Positions 7,502 through 16,185 of a DNA stretch of 64,000 bases are shown in pieces. Numbering within the stretch: the first letter of the stretch is position 1; the number at the start of each line of letters is the position of its first letter. The notes below the pieces were generated by a model that was not told the origin of the DNA, did not search any database, and worked only from the letters and a program-made list of their open reading frames with translations. The position numbers were made by a program, and so were the translations under genes. Source of the stretch: Chryseobacterium sp. G0162 (GTDB lineage: Bacteria; Bacteroidota; Bacteroidia; Flavobacteriales; Weeksellaceae); contig NZ_CP033922.1 in the NCBI RefSeq assembly GCF_003815715.1, positions 434,001-498,000 on the forward strand, read 5' to 3'.

Positions 7502-8296
7502 CTAATTTAGTTTTACCGCTTTTGTTGCTATAAAGGTCGGCAGGTATTTATCAATTAAAAATCTTGGATGGGGCTGCATTTCTTCTGTAAAATCGGCAAT
7601 CACAAAGCCGGCCTTTAATTGGCCACCAATCAGATCAGAAAGAGAATGTCCAAAAACCAGTGCTTCCTGATTCTCCATTTTTCTGGCAATCTGCTCCTGA
7701 TTCAGGTCTCTGATATCTGCATAAGGCAAAGTATATTTAGGTCTGATGATTCCTTCTGCCATATCCTGTGGATTACGGTCCGCTACAAAAACAACCGGAT
7801 TGAAAAAACTGGACAATAAAGATCCACCCTTTTTTAAGACTCTGTAAGCTTCTTTCCAGACAGGATTTACGTCTTCCACATAATGATTGGAGATGGGATG
7901 AAAAACGATATCAAAAGATTCATTTTCAAAAGCACTGAGGTCTCTCATATCTCCCTGGACCGTTTTCAGGGATAATCCGTCGCGTTCTGCTACCTTGTCA
8001 TCCTGTCTCAGCTGCTCTTCCGAAATATCAAACACAACAACCTCTGCTCCCACAGCAGCCAGCACCGGAGCCTGCTGCCCACCTGCAGATGCCAGACACA
8101 AAATTTTCTTTCCTTTTATATCTCCCAACCAGGCTTTATTTAAAGGTTTTGGGGTAAGATGTACTTCCCATTTCCCTTCCTTTGCCTCATTAATTAATTC
8201 TGAACTTACTGCCTGAGACCATTCATTCTGTTCCAATGCCTGTTTGTCCCAGGCTGACTCATTGTGGTGTAAAAAGTCAATTTTTTCTTCTTGCAT
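7502..8296 (-). CDS. Class I SAM-dependent methyltransferase
   Basis: 264 residues from ATG 8296 (MQEEKIDFLHHNESAWDK). Motif I is KILCLASAGGQQAPVLAA (SAM glycine loop), then the acidic VVFDIS, then motif IV-like FDIVFHPISNHYVEDV. This is the Methyltransf_11 type. The substrate is unknown; similar proteins are annotated only as class I methyltransferases. Single gene with its own upstream spacer. Confidence 0.88.
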   Translation of the reverse strand: MQEEKIDFLHHNESAWDKQALEQNEWSQAVSSELINEAKEGKWEVHLTPKPLNKAWLGDIKGKKILCLASAGGQQAPVLAAVGAEVVVFDISEEQLRQDDKVAERDGLSLKTVQGDMRDLSAFENESFDIVFHPISNHYVEDVNPVWKEAYRVLKKGGSLLSSFFNPVVFVADRNPQDMAEGIIRPKYTLPYADIRDLNQEQIARKMENQEALVFGHSLSDLIGGQLKAGFVIADFTEEMQPHPRFLIDKYLPTFIATKAVKLN

Positions 8297-8454
8297 ATTA
8301 TTATCTTTTTCATTGGCATTATAAAACACTTACAATGCATTACAGTATCCAAATATAGAGACTTTAATACCCAACAACGCTGAAAAGGCTGTCTATTTTC
8401 GCGAAAAAGACTGATAAATGATTGTATTTTGGCTGTATTAGATTATTTTATTAC

Positions 8455-8489
8455 AGAAAAAGTCTTTAAACCGTATATGTTTAAAGACT
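8455..8489 (-). terminator. Terminator of the GIY-YIG/DUF4041 gene
   Basis: Perfect 10-bp stem AGTCTTTAAA (8461-8470) / TTTAAAGACT (8480-8489). On the reverse strand it is followed by a T run, directly after the stop at 8537. Confidence 0.85.
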
Positions 8490-8536
8490 TTATAGATGAC
8501 ATTCACAATCTTCTCTGGTGTATTGAAAAAAGAATC

Positions 8537-10198
8537 TTATTCCTCACTCATTACTTCATCATACGTAACAGGATCTTCAATTTCCTGATATTGTTCCCAT
8601 TCAGCCTCAAGTTGTTTATTCGTTTTCATTTCTTCTTCAAGCTTCAAAGTTTCACGATATTGTTTGGCTTCCGCAGATAGGGTCCATTTACAGCTAATCC
8701 CCATAGATTCCAGATAACTTCTTACCTCATGGATATTTAATTTAAAAAACTCTTTTCTTGGATTGATTTTATTAAGCTGCCTTTTCAAGAACTTCCGGTG
8801 CAATTGTTTTTCCAATGCCGGTGCATCATCACAATAGATCATCGCGTGAACATCAAATTCAAATGGAACACTGGCATCTCCTAATTCCCGGACACGGTCT
8901 AAAGGTTCCAGACGTCTTGTCATACCAATTTTATAAACATCTTCTCCAAATGACCCAATATTGGAAATAATATAGACATTTCCTGTTCTGGTCTGTTGAG
9001 CCATGGATATAGCTCTTTGATTTTTTTCTTCTGCCTGAGTAAGCTTCTGCTGTAGCTCTTCCAGTTTCTGTTGAAATTGCAGCTTTTGCTCTTCATTTGC
9101 TCTTGCGACCTGAGATTCTGCTTTTTCAATCAATCTTTTTAAAGTCAATTCTTCTTTTTCAGCTTCTTTAATAGCTCTTTCATATTCCTTACGGGCTCTC
9201 TCCTCTTCACGGATCTGTTCCCGAATTTGTCTTTGCTCTTCCTGCTCCTGCCACTTCAGTTCCTGAGCAACAACTGCCCATTTTAATTCTTCAACTCTAG
9301 CGCTGTGGTATACCTCTGAGATTCTTGCATTTCTAAAGGCCTGCCCGTTAAAATTAACCAATTGGAAAGCATCATCCATCTTTTGTTTCAATGTTCCAAA
9401 ATTGTCTTTTTTTACGGAAGATAAAATAGAGTCTGCTTTTCCGTTATAAGCATCAATAACAAAATCAATAGCTGTGTTCCTTCTTGATTCATCCATATAA
9501 TCACAAATTCCAGCTTGTCTGCTTACAATCATAAGCTTATTATTCTGACGCAGTTTCTTCAAATTTTCTCCAGCTTCTTTATGTCCAAAATCTTCAGCCA
9601 GCTCATCCAGTAAAGTATAGGTTGGTATTAAATATTCATTTCCATAGCCTTTGATGACATTTTTCATGGCTTTAACCCTCTCTGCAATCTGATCGGCTTC
9701 TCTTAAGCTTCGGTACGCGTCACCGCCAATTGATTCGGCCCTTATTTCTGCATTATCAACAATACGCTTAGCCTCATTTACAGCATTTTCATACAGTAAT
9801 TCAATTTCCCTCGATCTTTTATCTGTGAGTTCCTTTACATTTCTACGCATTTCTCGTGCCTGTCCCTGTGCATCAGAAAGTTCCAGTTCTGCCCTTGCCT
9901 TTATCTTCAAACCATCTCTCTGTGCTTTTTGCAATAGATATTCACACTCTAATTTAACATCAATGATATCCTGATATTTTCTTAAAGCATCATTGTGTTG
10001 TAATAACTCTGCATTTTTTTTGCTTAAAACACCTTTATCTGTCTGTAATTTTAATACATCAGTCTTTAATTGACTATTTTCACGGTTCAGGTTTGCAATC
10101 TTAGTATCTTTTTTAAGAGATTCTTTTTTTAATGTTCCAGATTTTCCAAATGCATAAAACACTAACAGAAGCAAAATAATAATTAATACGATTTCCAT
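8537..10198 (-). CDS. DUF4041 and GIY-YIG (T5orf172/MUG113) domain protein
   Basis: 553 residues. Residues 1-17 form an N-terminal membrane anchor (IVLIIILLLLVFYAF). Residues ~20-130 and ~305-390 are long charged coiled coils; the part between (about 150-300) fits DUF4041. Residues ~398-500 form a GIY-YIG-like domain: GNVYIISN, then VYKIGMTRR, then ALEKQLHRKF and NPRKEFFKL, typical of T5orf172/MUG113 nucleases often carried by phages. Probably a membrane-tethered nucleic-acid-acting protein. It stands alone with its own terminator. Family role is not established; a link to phages or defence is inference. Confidence 0.85.
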   Translation of the reverse strand: MEIVLIIILLLLVFYAFGKSGTLKKESLKKDTKIANLNRENSQLKTDVLKLQTDKGVLSKKNAELLQHNDALRKYQDIIDVKLECEYLLQKAQRDGLKIKARAELELSDAQGQAREMRRNVKELTDKRSREIELLYENAVNEAKRIVDNAEIRAESIGGDAYRSLREADQIAERVKAMKNVIKGYGNEYLIPTYTLLDELAEDFGHKEAGENLKKLRQNNKLMIVSRQAGICDYMDESRRNTAIDFVIDAYNGKADSILSSVKKDNFGTLKQKMDDAFQLVNFNGQAFRNARISEVYHSARVEELKWAVVAQELKWQEQEEQRQIREQIREEERARKEYERAIKEAEKEELTLKRLIEKAESQVARANEEQKLQFQQKLEELQQKLTQAEEKNQRAISMAQQTRTGNVYIISNIGSFGEDVYKIGMTRRLEPLDRVRELGDASVPFEFDVHAMIYCDDAPALEKQLHRKFLKRQLNKINPRKEFFKLNIHEVRSYLESMGISCKWTLSAEAKQYRETLKLEEEMKTNKQLEAEWEQYQEIEDPVTYDEVMSEE

Positions 10199-10339
10199 GG
10201 TTAATTAGAGATTAGGGTACAATAATAGGCAAAATCATGAGCCTTGATGTATGGGAAACCGTAATCTATCTAGTTTTATTTATTTTTCAGAACATTTTCT
10301 GATCCCCTGAATTCTGACTATTTTTATATTCGATAAAAA

Positions 10340-10909
10340 ATGCATTATTCAATGAGCGACCTTATATTAAAATCAAAACAGTTAACCCTGCGTCCATTCA
10401 AAGAAAGTGATGTTTCAAGTGTGCATGAAATGCTTTTAAAACCAGAAAGTACAGCATTTAATCCTACTTCTTACGCCGATGACGAAAAAGAAACCCAAAA
10501 ATTGATAAACACATGGCAATCAGAAGCAAAATATGGTGAAGACCGGAAAAAGTTTACTTTTTTAATAGAAACGGCCATTGACCAAACTTTTGCAGGCATT
10601 ATCGGTATTGATCTTATTAAGCTTCATTACAAAAATGCAGAAACATGGTATAAGCTTAGCCCTGAAGTCTGGGGAAAAGGATATGGAACGGAAGCGTTAG
10701 AAAGAATCATTCAATTTGGTTTTGAAGATTTAAAACTGCATAGGATTGAAGCCGGTTGTGCTGTTGACAATATTGCTTCCTATAAAGTCATGGAAAAGTG
10801 TGGTATGATAAGAGAGGCACATCGCAGAAAACTACTCCCCTTAAAAAGCGGATGGAGTGATAATTACGAATATGCTATTCTTGAAGAAGACTATTTTTCG
10901 AAAGCGTAA
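10340..10909 (+). CDS. GNAT-family N-acetyltransferase (RimJ/RimL type)
   Basis: 189 residues. Starts with the typical LTLRPFKESDVSSVHEML; acetyl-CoA site in LSPEVWGKGYGTEAL; ends with IEAGCAVDNIASYKVMEKCGM, the conserved final strand of COG1670 enzymes. Acetylates an unknown amine, perhaps a ribosomal protein N-terminus or small molecule. ATG 10340 or 10352 may be the start. Single gene. Confidence 0.88.
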   Translation: MHYSMSDLILKSKQLTLRPFKESDVSSVHEMLLKPESTAFNPTSYADDEKETQKLINTWQSEAKYGEDRKKFTFLIETAIDQTFAGIIGIDLIKLHYKNAETWYKLSPEVWGKGYGTEALERIIQFGFEDLKLHRIEAGCAVDNIASYKVMEKCGMIREAHRRKLLPLKSGWSDNYEYAILEEDYFSKA

Positions 10910-10956
10910 ACTAATAAAAACCAAATATTTGTGAAAGTGGCTATATTATACATCAC

Positions 10957-11077
10957 TGTCATTGACTACGTCGAATCTTCGATTTCTGACAAAGGAAGAA
11001 TCTCATAATATCGCTTAGATTCTTCATTTCACTTCTGAACTACGTCCGCAGACCTCCAGTCTGTATTCAGAATGACA
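10957..11077. repeat. Nested-palindrome intergenic repeat, about 120 bp
   Basis: Outer arms TGTCATT (10957-10963) and AATGACA (11071-11077). Inside are a perfect 9-bp hairpin GAAGAATCT (10995-11003) / AGATTCTTC (11017-11025) and CAGAC (11049-11053) / GTCTG (11059-11063). No reading frame crosses it. This looks like a MITE- or REP-like structured repeat; phrases such as tctgtattcagaatga recur in part at 38490-38512. Confidence 0.55.
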
Positions 11078-11301
11078 GAGCCATAGTAATAAGATAACCG
11101 CATTAGTGTAAAATTGTATATAATTACCTTTGTGAATTATAAAACTTCTTTTCCAGTAGTAAAATGGTTCTGTCTATATCTTCAATAAACAATCATAAAA
11201 GCCGGCCTGTATAAAATTAATAAATAACTTTCATCCAGGTCAAAATCTATGTGCTTATACGGTTAAAAAAAATAGAAGCACATAGAAAATATGGTGAAAC
11301 T
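11078..11301. other. Intergenic stretch without recognised features
   Basis: AT-rich spacer between the palindromic repeat and the 3' end of the reverse-strand secreted protein gene. No credible ORF, RNA gene or terminator was seen. Confidence 0.5.
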
Positions 11302-11850
11302 TTATATGGATGGAGAGGGAGAATATTCCGATTTACTAAATACTCTTCCTGTCTTTACTTCCTTGATCTTAATAATTTTATTTCCTTTTTTTATCACCTC
11401 AAGGATTATTTTTTCCTTTTTAGGATCTTTTTTATCAGAAATTGTCATTTTACTTCCTTTTAGTTCAATGGTATCGTAATCTTCATATCTTACAGTATAT
11501 CCTAGAAGAACAACACGATCATCTCCTTTATCCGGTTTTTTATAGCTTACGGTCTTCAATGGATAATGAGACATAATACGTACAGCATACATTCCACTGA
11601 AATCATAGATCTTTTCCACAAGGTCATCAGGAGTGAAAGTGGTTAATATTTCGGGCTCATTCTTCCATCTGAATGCTGTGTTACCCTCCATTTCAGCATT
11701 GAGAGCCGCTTCTTTTGCTTTAGGTTCAGGATACATATACTCCACTTTTTTAGGCGTTGGTGGAGCCTCTTTATTTTTCTTTTTCTGAGCAGGTACAGCG
11801 ATGGAAATCAATATAAAAAACAGGATAAACTGATACTTGGATATATTCAT
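11302..11850 (-). CDS. Secreted protein of unknown function
   Basis: 182 residues with a clear signal peptide (ISKYQFILFFILISIAVPAQ), then a Lys/Pro-rich linker (KKKNKEAPPTPKKVEY) and a compact beta-rich domain. No family is recognised. The linker suggests a surface or periplasmic anchored position. Monocistronic; the upstream 295 bp to the next forward gene are AT-rich with no clear promoter match. Confidence 0.75.
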   Translation of the reverse strand: MNISKYQFILFFILISIAVPAQKKKNKEAPPTPKKVEYMYPEPKAKEAALNAEMEGNTAFRWKNEPEILTTFTPDDLVEKIYDFSGMYAVRIMSHYPLKTVSYKKPDKGDDRVVLLGYTVRYEDYDTIELKGSKMTISDKKDPKKEKIILEVIKKGNKIIKIKEVKTGRVFSKSEYSPSPSI

Positions 11851-12145
11851 TTTGTTATCATTTTTAAATTAAAATTAGCCTATCATACAGGTGCTTTACT
11901 CAAAATTACTACTTTTTTATATTCAAAATCAAAAAGTCATTTTTTTCAACATTCTCATTAAACCTTAAAAAGCGAGAAACATTAAATTAATACATTGATT
12001 TGCAAAAACATAACAATTAAAATACATAAAAAAAGCATAAAACAAGTATTCTATAAAGAAGTCTATTCCGTCCTGATTTTGAACATTTTTAAAAGGTTTT
12101 TGGTAAGAATGCAGGTGCTAAAATGATGTAAATTTGCTATACTCA
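11851..12145. other. Divergent intergenic region
   Basis: AT-rich spacer between two divergent small genes. A TAnnTTTG match (TAAATTTG, 12129-12136) lies too close to the ATG at 12146 and has no TTG at the right distance, so no promoter is called. Confidence 0.4.
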
Positions 12146-12508
12146 ATGAAGAAGTCTCTTTACATATCAATTACTTTTATGCTTGTCCTGTTTTTTACAT
12201 TACTACTGGGATTCGCTCACCACAAAAAAAGTAATATTTCTGTTCATTCTTCAGAGAATCAAATAAGTTTTAAAGTATCTAATTCCGTTCAGCAGCATGA
12301 TCTTTTGTTCATCGCATCGATTGTTGAAAATGATTTTGATGTTGACAAAACTTTTTTTGATCTGCCTTTTATCCTTTTTGAAAAAGAAATGTTTTCATGG
12401 GGATCTCCCTTAAACTCTACTACGATAATGAGTTCTGAAACACAATGGGCACATCATTATCACCTTCCCAAATATCTTTTATTTCATAATCTAAAGATCA
12501 GAATATAA
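12146..12508 (+). CDS. Small membrane-anchored protein, unknown function
   Basis: 120 residues from ATG 12146 (MKKSLYISITFMLVLFF); the frame upstream begins only at a TTG. One N-terminal hydrophobic segment (residues 5-25) acts as a membrane anchor or uncleaved signal. The rest is exported and holds His clusters (AHHKK after the anchor, WAHHYHLPKYLLFH near the end). No family is recognised. It lies 117 bp upstream of hypA, so a role in metal handling is possible but speculative. Confidence 0.6.
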   Translation: MKKSLYISITFMLVLFFTLLLGFAHHKKSNISVHSSENQISFKVSNSVQQHDLLFIASIVENDFDVDKTFFDLPFILFEKEMFSWGSPLNSTTIMSSETQWAHHYHLPKYLLFHNLKIRI

Positions 12509-12625
12509 GCTTCATGCTTTAATCTACATTTAAACACCCGCCAATATTGGGTTTCACATCTATAATTCTTATTAAGGTTATCCGAAAAATTCAGGTAATC
12601 AGTTTCACCTATAAAAATATAAGCT
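12509..12625. promoter_or_regulatory. Leader region of the nickel operon
   Basis: Holds the palindrome CCAATATTGG (12541-12550) and complementary words GGTTATC...ATAACC-like pairs (AGGT near 12592, ACCT near 12607) just before hypA. No canonical TAnnTTTG is visible; TACATTTA near 12524 is the closest. A regulatory role is unproven. Confidence 0.3.
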
Positions 12626-12979
12626 ATGCATGAATTGAGTATAGTGAAGGATATCTTTGACACTTTGCAAGAGCATTATCATGCTAAAGTAGAAGATATC
12701 CAACAGGTTCAGGTAACGGCAGGACTATTATCCAATGTGCAGCCTGTCCTGATTCAGAATGCGTTTGATGCATTCATTACCGACCATCCGTACTACCAGG
12801 AAATGGAACTTGAAGTGCGCGTCAACGATATTATAGCTCACTGTGACCGGTGCCACAAAGATTTTCCGGTCAGGTACCACAAATTTGTGTGCGACGACTG
12901 CGGAACTCCCTCTGCTCATATTGTTCAGGGAAACGAACTCTTTATTTCAAAAGTAATTTTTAAACAAAAAAATCATTAA
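12626..12979 (+). CDS. hypA: HypA-type nickel metallochaperone
   Basis: 117 residues. MHE at the N-terminus supplies the conserved Ni ligand His2, and C73, C76, C89, C92 (CDRC and CDDC) form the structural zinc site of HypA/HybF. HypA delivers Ni2+ with HypB to [NiFe]-hydrogenase, and in Helicobacter also to urease. hypB starts 1 bp after the stop. No hydrogenase subunit or other hyp gene (CDEF) is in the window; instead a UreE-like gene and an uptake system follow. This favours urease or another Ni enzyme as client, or general Ni trafficking. Confidence 0.92.
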   Translation: MHELSIVKDIFDTLQEHYHAKVEDIQQVQVTAGLLSNVQPVLIQNAFDAFITDHPYYQEMELEVRVNDIIAHCDRCHKDFPVRYHKFVCDDCGTPSAHIVQGNELFISKVIFKQKNH

Positions 12980-12980
12980 T

Positions 12981-13694
12981 ATGTCAACAGCTAATCCAAA
13001 AAGTCTAGGAAACCGCGTAGGATCGGTTCAATGTGATAATACCACTCTTCATTTATTAAAGGCTAATGATTTTGTAGCCAAAGCCATCAGAGACCGTCTG
13101 AAAGATGTCTGCGTTATCAATGTATGTTCCTCTCCGGGATCCGGGAAAACAACATTAATGCAGGAAACCGGAAAAAGACTGGCGCAGGATCTTAATATTT
13201 CAATTCTTGTAGGCGACCCGGAAACAGAGCGTGATGCGATCAGAATGCGTGAGGTAGGAATCAATGCCTTACAGATTGTAACGGGTGGCATGTGTCACAT
13301 TGAGGCTCAGATGATTTTGCAGGCACTGGATCACATCGATTTAGAAGGTGTTGATTTATTATTCATCGAAAACGTAGGAAATCTTCTTTGCCCATCAGCA
13401 TTTGACCTTGGAGAAGATTATCGTGTCACTCTTCTGGCTTCTACTGAAGGCGATGATAAACCTAAAAAGTACCCCCGTATGTTCTTAACCAGTGAACTGA
13501 TGCTTGTTTCTAAAGCAGACTTGCTTCCTTATGTTCCATTCTCTGTAGAAGCGGTAACAAAAGATGCCCATGAAGTAAACCCTAATCTTGAAGTAATGAC
13601 CATCAGCACACTCAACGGTGACGGAATTGAAGAATGGTGCAACTGGCTGAAGGAAAAAGTAAAACTGAAAAAAGAAAGCGCTAAAGAAGCTTAA
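12981..13694 (+). CDS. hypB: HypB-type nickel-insertion GTPase
   Basis: 237 residues of the SIMIBI GTPase class. Walker A SPGSGKTT at 51-58, switch DPETERDA (79-86), and the G4-like SKADLL. The dimer-interface metal site is conserved: C105-H106 (GGMCHIEA) and C137 (NLLCPS). The N-terminal high-affinity CxxCGC motif and the His-rich tract found in some HypB proteins are both missing, so this form should not store nickel. It provides GTP-driven Ni transfer with HypA. The UreE-like gene starts 1 bp downstream. Confidence 0.92.
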   Translation: MSTANPKSLGNRVGSVQCDNTTLHLLKANDFVAKAIRDRLKDVCVINVCSSPGSGKTTLMQETGKRLAQDLNISILVGDPETERDAIRMREVGINALQIVTGGMCHIEAQMILQALDHIDLEGVDLLFIENVGNLLCPSAFDLGEDYRVTLLASTEGDDKPKKYPRMFLTSELMLVSKADLLPYVPFSVEAVTKDAHEVNPNLEVMTISTLNGDGIEEWCNWLKEKVKLKKESAKEA

Positions 13695-13695
13695 T

Positions 13696-14172
13696 ATGAA
13701 TACAGTACAACCAATCGTAATTGATGAAATAAAAACAGGAATTGATCTGAACCATCAATGCTCTGACGTTCTGGAACTCGAATGGTTTGAAAACAAAAAG
13801 CAAAAACTAACCCGGACTACCAGATCCGGGCTTGTTTTGGAACTGAGATTAGGAAATAGCACGGAATGGCAGCAGGGAGACGGCTTATATCATAATGGGC
13901 AACTGATGGCAACGATTGAAATCAAACCCTGTCTTACCATAAGTTTTCCCGCAGAAAATGATGCCGAAGCTGCAGACTTCTGCTACTTTATCGGGAATCA
14001 GCATTTACCTGTATTCATGACCTCTAATCAACAGTTTGCAGTGCCTTATGATGGAAAACTTTATGAACAGCTGTCTTTCAGGTATAGTGGACGTATTGAG
14101 CTTACCGATGCCCAGCTTTTATCTCATCAATCCTTACGTTATCTGGCAAAAAATAGAATCTATGAAAATTAA
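13696..14172 (+). CDS. UreE-like nickel chaperone
   Basis: 158 residues. LVLELRLGNSTEWQQGDGLYHN (46-67) and FCYFIGNQHLPVFMT (95-109) match the two conserved parts of urease accessory protein UreE; H103 aligns with the conserved Ni-binding His of UreE. The His-rich C-terminal tail is absent. UreE stores and hands Ni2+ to the UreDFG-urease complex. Its place between hypB and a binding-protein lipoprotein gene (11-bp overlap) without any ure structural gene is unusual. Similarity is motif level, so a divergent nickel chaperone is the safest call. Confidence 0.75.
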   Translation: MNTVQPIVIDEIKTGIDLNHQCSDVLELEWFENKKQKLTRTTRSGLVLELRLGNSTEWQQGDGLYHNGQLMATIEIKPCLTISFPAENDAEAADFCYFIGNQHLPVFMTSNQQFAVPYDGKLYEQLSFRYSGRIELTDAQLLSHQSLRYLAKNRIYEN

Positions 14173-15175
14173 AAGTCTGTTTATTATAAGTTGTTCTGCT
14201 CTGCTTCTGGCATTGCAAAGCTGTAATAACCCGAAAAATTCCGGTACTAAAGAAAATTCAGCGAATGCGGAAGTATCTGCAACAGACAGCAGAGGTAAAA
14301 AGATCATCCTTCCTCATGAAGCGATGCGCGTTGTTGTTTTATACAATGCATTGGTGGATGATGTTTATATGCTTCAGGCAGGCGAAAAAATTGTAGGAAT
14401 CCCCCAACAGATCTACGAAATGGAAGATACTTACAGCTTCCTTTCCAAGCTTGATGACCGTATTAAAAATAAAAGCATTGCCACACCTACTTTTGGTGGC
14501 CAATCCAGTAATGCAGAAAGTATTGTAGGATTGAAGCCTGATTTGGTGCTCACCTTCAATACAGATGAGGATAATATCAATCAAATTGAAAACCTTGGAA
14601 TTCCGGTATTTACTTTTTCTTCTTTAAATGATGAAAAGATTCTTGATGAATTAAAAAATGTTGGGAAACTGCTTGGAAAACAGAAACGAGCTGAGGAAAT
14701 TACAGGATATGTTGCTGATGAAGTAAAAAAAATGAGAGCATCGCAAGCCACTTCTCCTAAAAAGATCTACTATGCGTGGTCAAAAGGACGTATCATGTCT
14801 ACTTCAGGAAAAGGAAGCCTGATTGATATGGCCATTACCCTTTCCGGAGCTCAGAATGCCTGTCCTGTTCCGGTAGAAGCCCCCAATATCAGTGCTGAAA
14901 CCATGTATAAGTGGAATCCTGATCTTATCATTCTGTGGAATTCAAAGTTATCGGATGTTTACAGCCTTAAGGAATTGGAAGCACTTCCTGCCGTTAAAAA
15001 TAAGCAGGTATTTGTAATGTCTCCATCGTTTCCGTACGACCCGCATACGGTGAAGTTTATGTTGTTTGCCAAACAGCTTCGTCATTGGTGTATGCCTGAA
15101 TATACACAGGAACAGCTGGATCAGGATGTAAAAAAAGCTTTCGAGATAATCTATGGCAAAAAAGGATTGATCTGA
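14162..15175 (+). CDS. ABC transporter substrate-binding lipoprotein (FecB/BtuF type, likely nickel or Ni-chelate)
   Basis: 337 residues from ATG 14162 (MKIKSLFIISCSALLLALQSC). The lipobox LQSC places the lipidated Cys at 21, followed by an N/K/S-rich linker. The body is a helical-backbone metal/siderophore binding domain: GRKKIILPHEAMRVVVL, ESIVGLKPDLVLTFN and the closing lobe SAETMYKWNPDLIILWN. It captures substrate in the periplasm for the permease that follows (TGATG overlap). Linkage to HypA/HypB/UreE-like genes suggests nickel or a nickel complex rather than iron. Confidence 0.88.
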   Translation: MKIKSLFIISCSALLLALQSCNNPKNSGTKENSANAEVSATDSRGKKIILPHEAMRVVVLYNALVDDVYMLQAGEKIVGIPQQIYEMEDTYSFLSKLDDRIKNKSIATPTFGGQSSNAESIVGLKPDLVLTFNTDEDNINQIENLGIPVFTFSSLNDEKILDELKNVGKLLGKQKRAEEITGYVADEVKKMRASQATSPKKIYYAWSKGRIMSTSGKGSLIDMAITLSGAQNACPVPVEAPNISAETMYKWNPDLIILWNSKLSDVYSLKELEALPAVKNKQVFVMSPSFPYDPHTVKFMLFAKQLRHWCMPEYTQEQLDQDVKKAFEIIYGKKGLI

Positions 15176-16185
15176 TGATAAAAAGCATTAAAACATCTTC
15201 CTTACTCATCCTGCTTCCTATACTTTTGGTGTTTGTTTCACTGGTTATAGGTTCCAGCCAGAATATTGGAATGGGAGAACTGTTTCATCATATCGCCCTG
15301 GAGTTTGGGATTTCCAAAGATGAAGCCGTTCTGCAGGGAAGTCTGCATACGATTTTATGGCAGGTTCGTCTACCACGCATCATCCTTACTTTTCTCGTAG
15401 GTGCTTCTCTGGCTTCTTCCGGAGGAGTTTTGCAGGCTGTTTTCAGAAATCCTATCGTTGACCCATTTACATTGGGAATTTCATCTGGTTCCGCATTTGG
15501 AGCGGCATTAGCCATGTTATTTCCCATAATGGCGGTTAATATTTCTGCTTTTATCTTCGGAGTTGTGGCAGTGGGTATCACTTATCTGGTTTCGTATGCC
15601 GGGGCCAAAACATCCATTGTCAGTATGGTTCTAGCCGGAATGATCGTATCGGGAGTATTTACAGCATTTCTTACCGTTTTACAATATCTGAGTGATCCTT
15701 ATAAATTACAGGCTATTGTACAATGGACCATGGGGAATCTGCATACTGCTTCATGGCAGAAAGTTCATACTGCTGTATTCCCAATTCTTATTGGTTTAAC
15801 CGTAATTGTTGTACTTCGATGGAAACTCAACCTTTTAGCCTTGGGAGATCATGAAGCCATGGCTGTTGGAGTCAATCCTACAGTGCTGAAACTGATTCTG
15901 ATGGCAGTAGCCACGATGATTACAGCATCATCTGTTGCCGCTGTTGGGGTCATCAGCCTGTTCGGATTAATCGTTCCTCATATCAGCAGAATGATTTTTG
16001 GTCCGAACAACAGCATTACCGTTTGGGCTAATATTAGTATTGGTGGTGCATTTTTATTATTGATCGATGATTTCTCACGTACTGTAATGCCTTTTGAAAT
16101 TCCGATCGGAGTATTTACCATGATTATCGGAGCCCCTATTTTCATCTATTTAATGCGTAAAAATGTCATAAACTGGAACTCATGA
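15175..16185 (+). CDS. FecCD/BtuC-type ABC transporter permease
   Basis: 336 residues, about ten membrane segments. The LPRIILTFLVGASLASSGGVLQAVFRNPIVDPFTLGISSG region is diagnostic of the FecCD family; the C-terminal VGVISLFGLIVPHISRMIFG is the coupling-helix region that meets the ATPase. Inner-membrane channel of a metal- or chelate-uptake ABC system. Start overlaps the upstream stop (TGATG) and the end overlaps the ATPase start (ATGA), so all three are translationally coupled. Confidence 0.93.
   Translation: MIKSIKTSSLLILLPILLVFVSLVIGSSQNIGMGELFHHIALEFGISKDEAVLQGSLHTILWQVRLPRIILTFLVGASLASSGGVLQAVFRNPIVDPFTLGISSGSAFGAALAMLFPIMAVNISAFIFGVVAVGITYLVSYAGAKTSIVSMVLAGMIVSGVFTAFLTVLQYLSDPYKLQAIVQWTMGNLHTASWQKVHTAVFPILIGLTVIVVLRWKLNLLALGDHEAMAVGVNPTVLKLILMAVATMITASSVAAVGVISLFGLIVPHISRMIFGPNNSITVWANISIGGAFLLLIDDFSRTVMPFEIPIGVFTMIIGAPIFIYLMRKNVINWNS

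Noticed and set aside
8537..10198. Part of a prophage because of the GIY-YIG/DUF4041 protein
   Set aside because: No integrase, structural, lysis or packaging genes surround it.
12509..12625. A metal-sensing riboswitch in the nickel operon leader
   Set aside because: Only short complementary words are visible; no match to the known NiCo or cobalamin riboswitch cores could be made by eye.
12626..13694. [NiFe]-hydrogenase locus
   Set aside because: Only HypA and HypB are present; no hydrogenase subunits or HypCDEF in the window.
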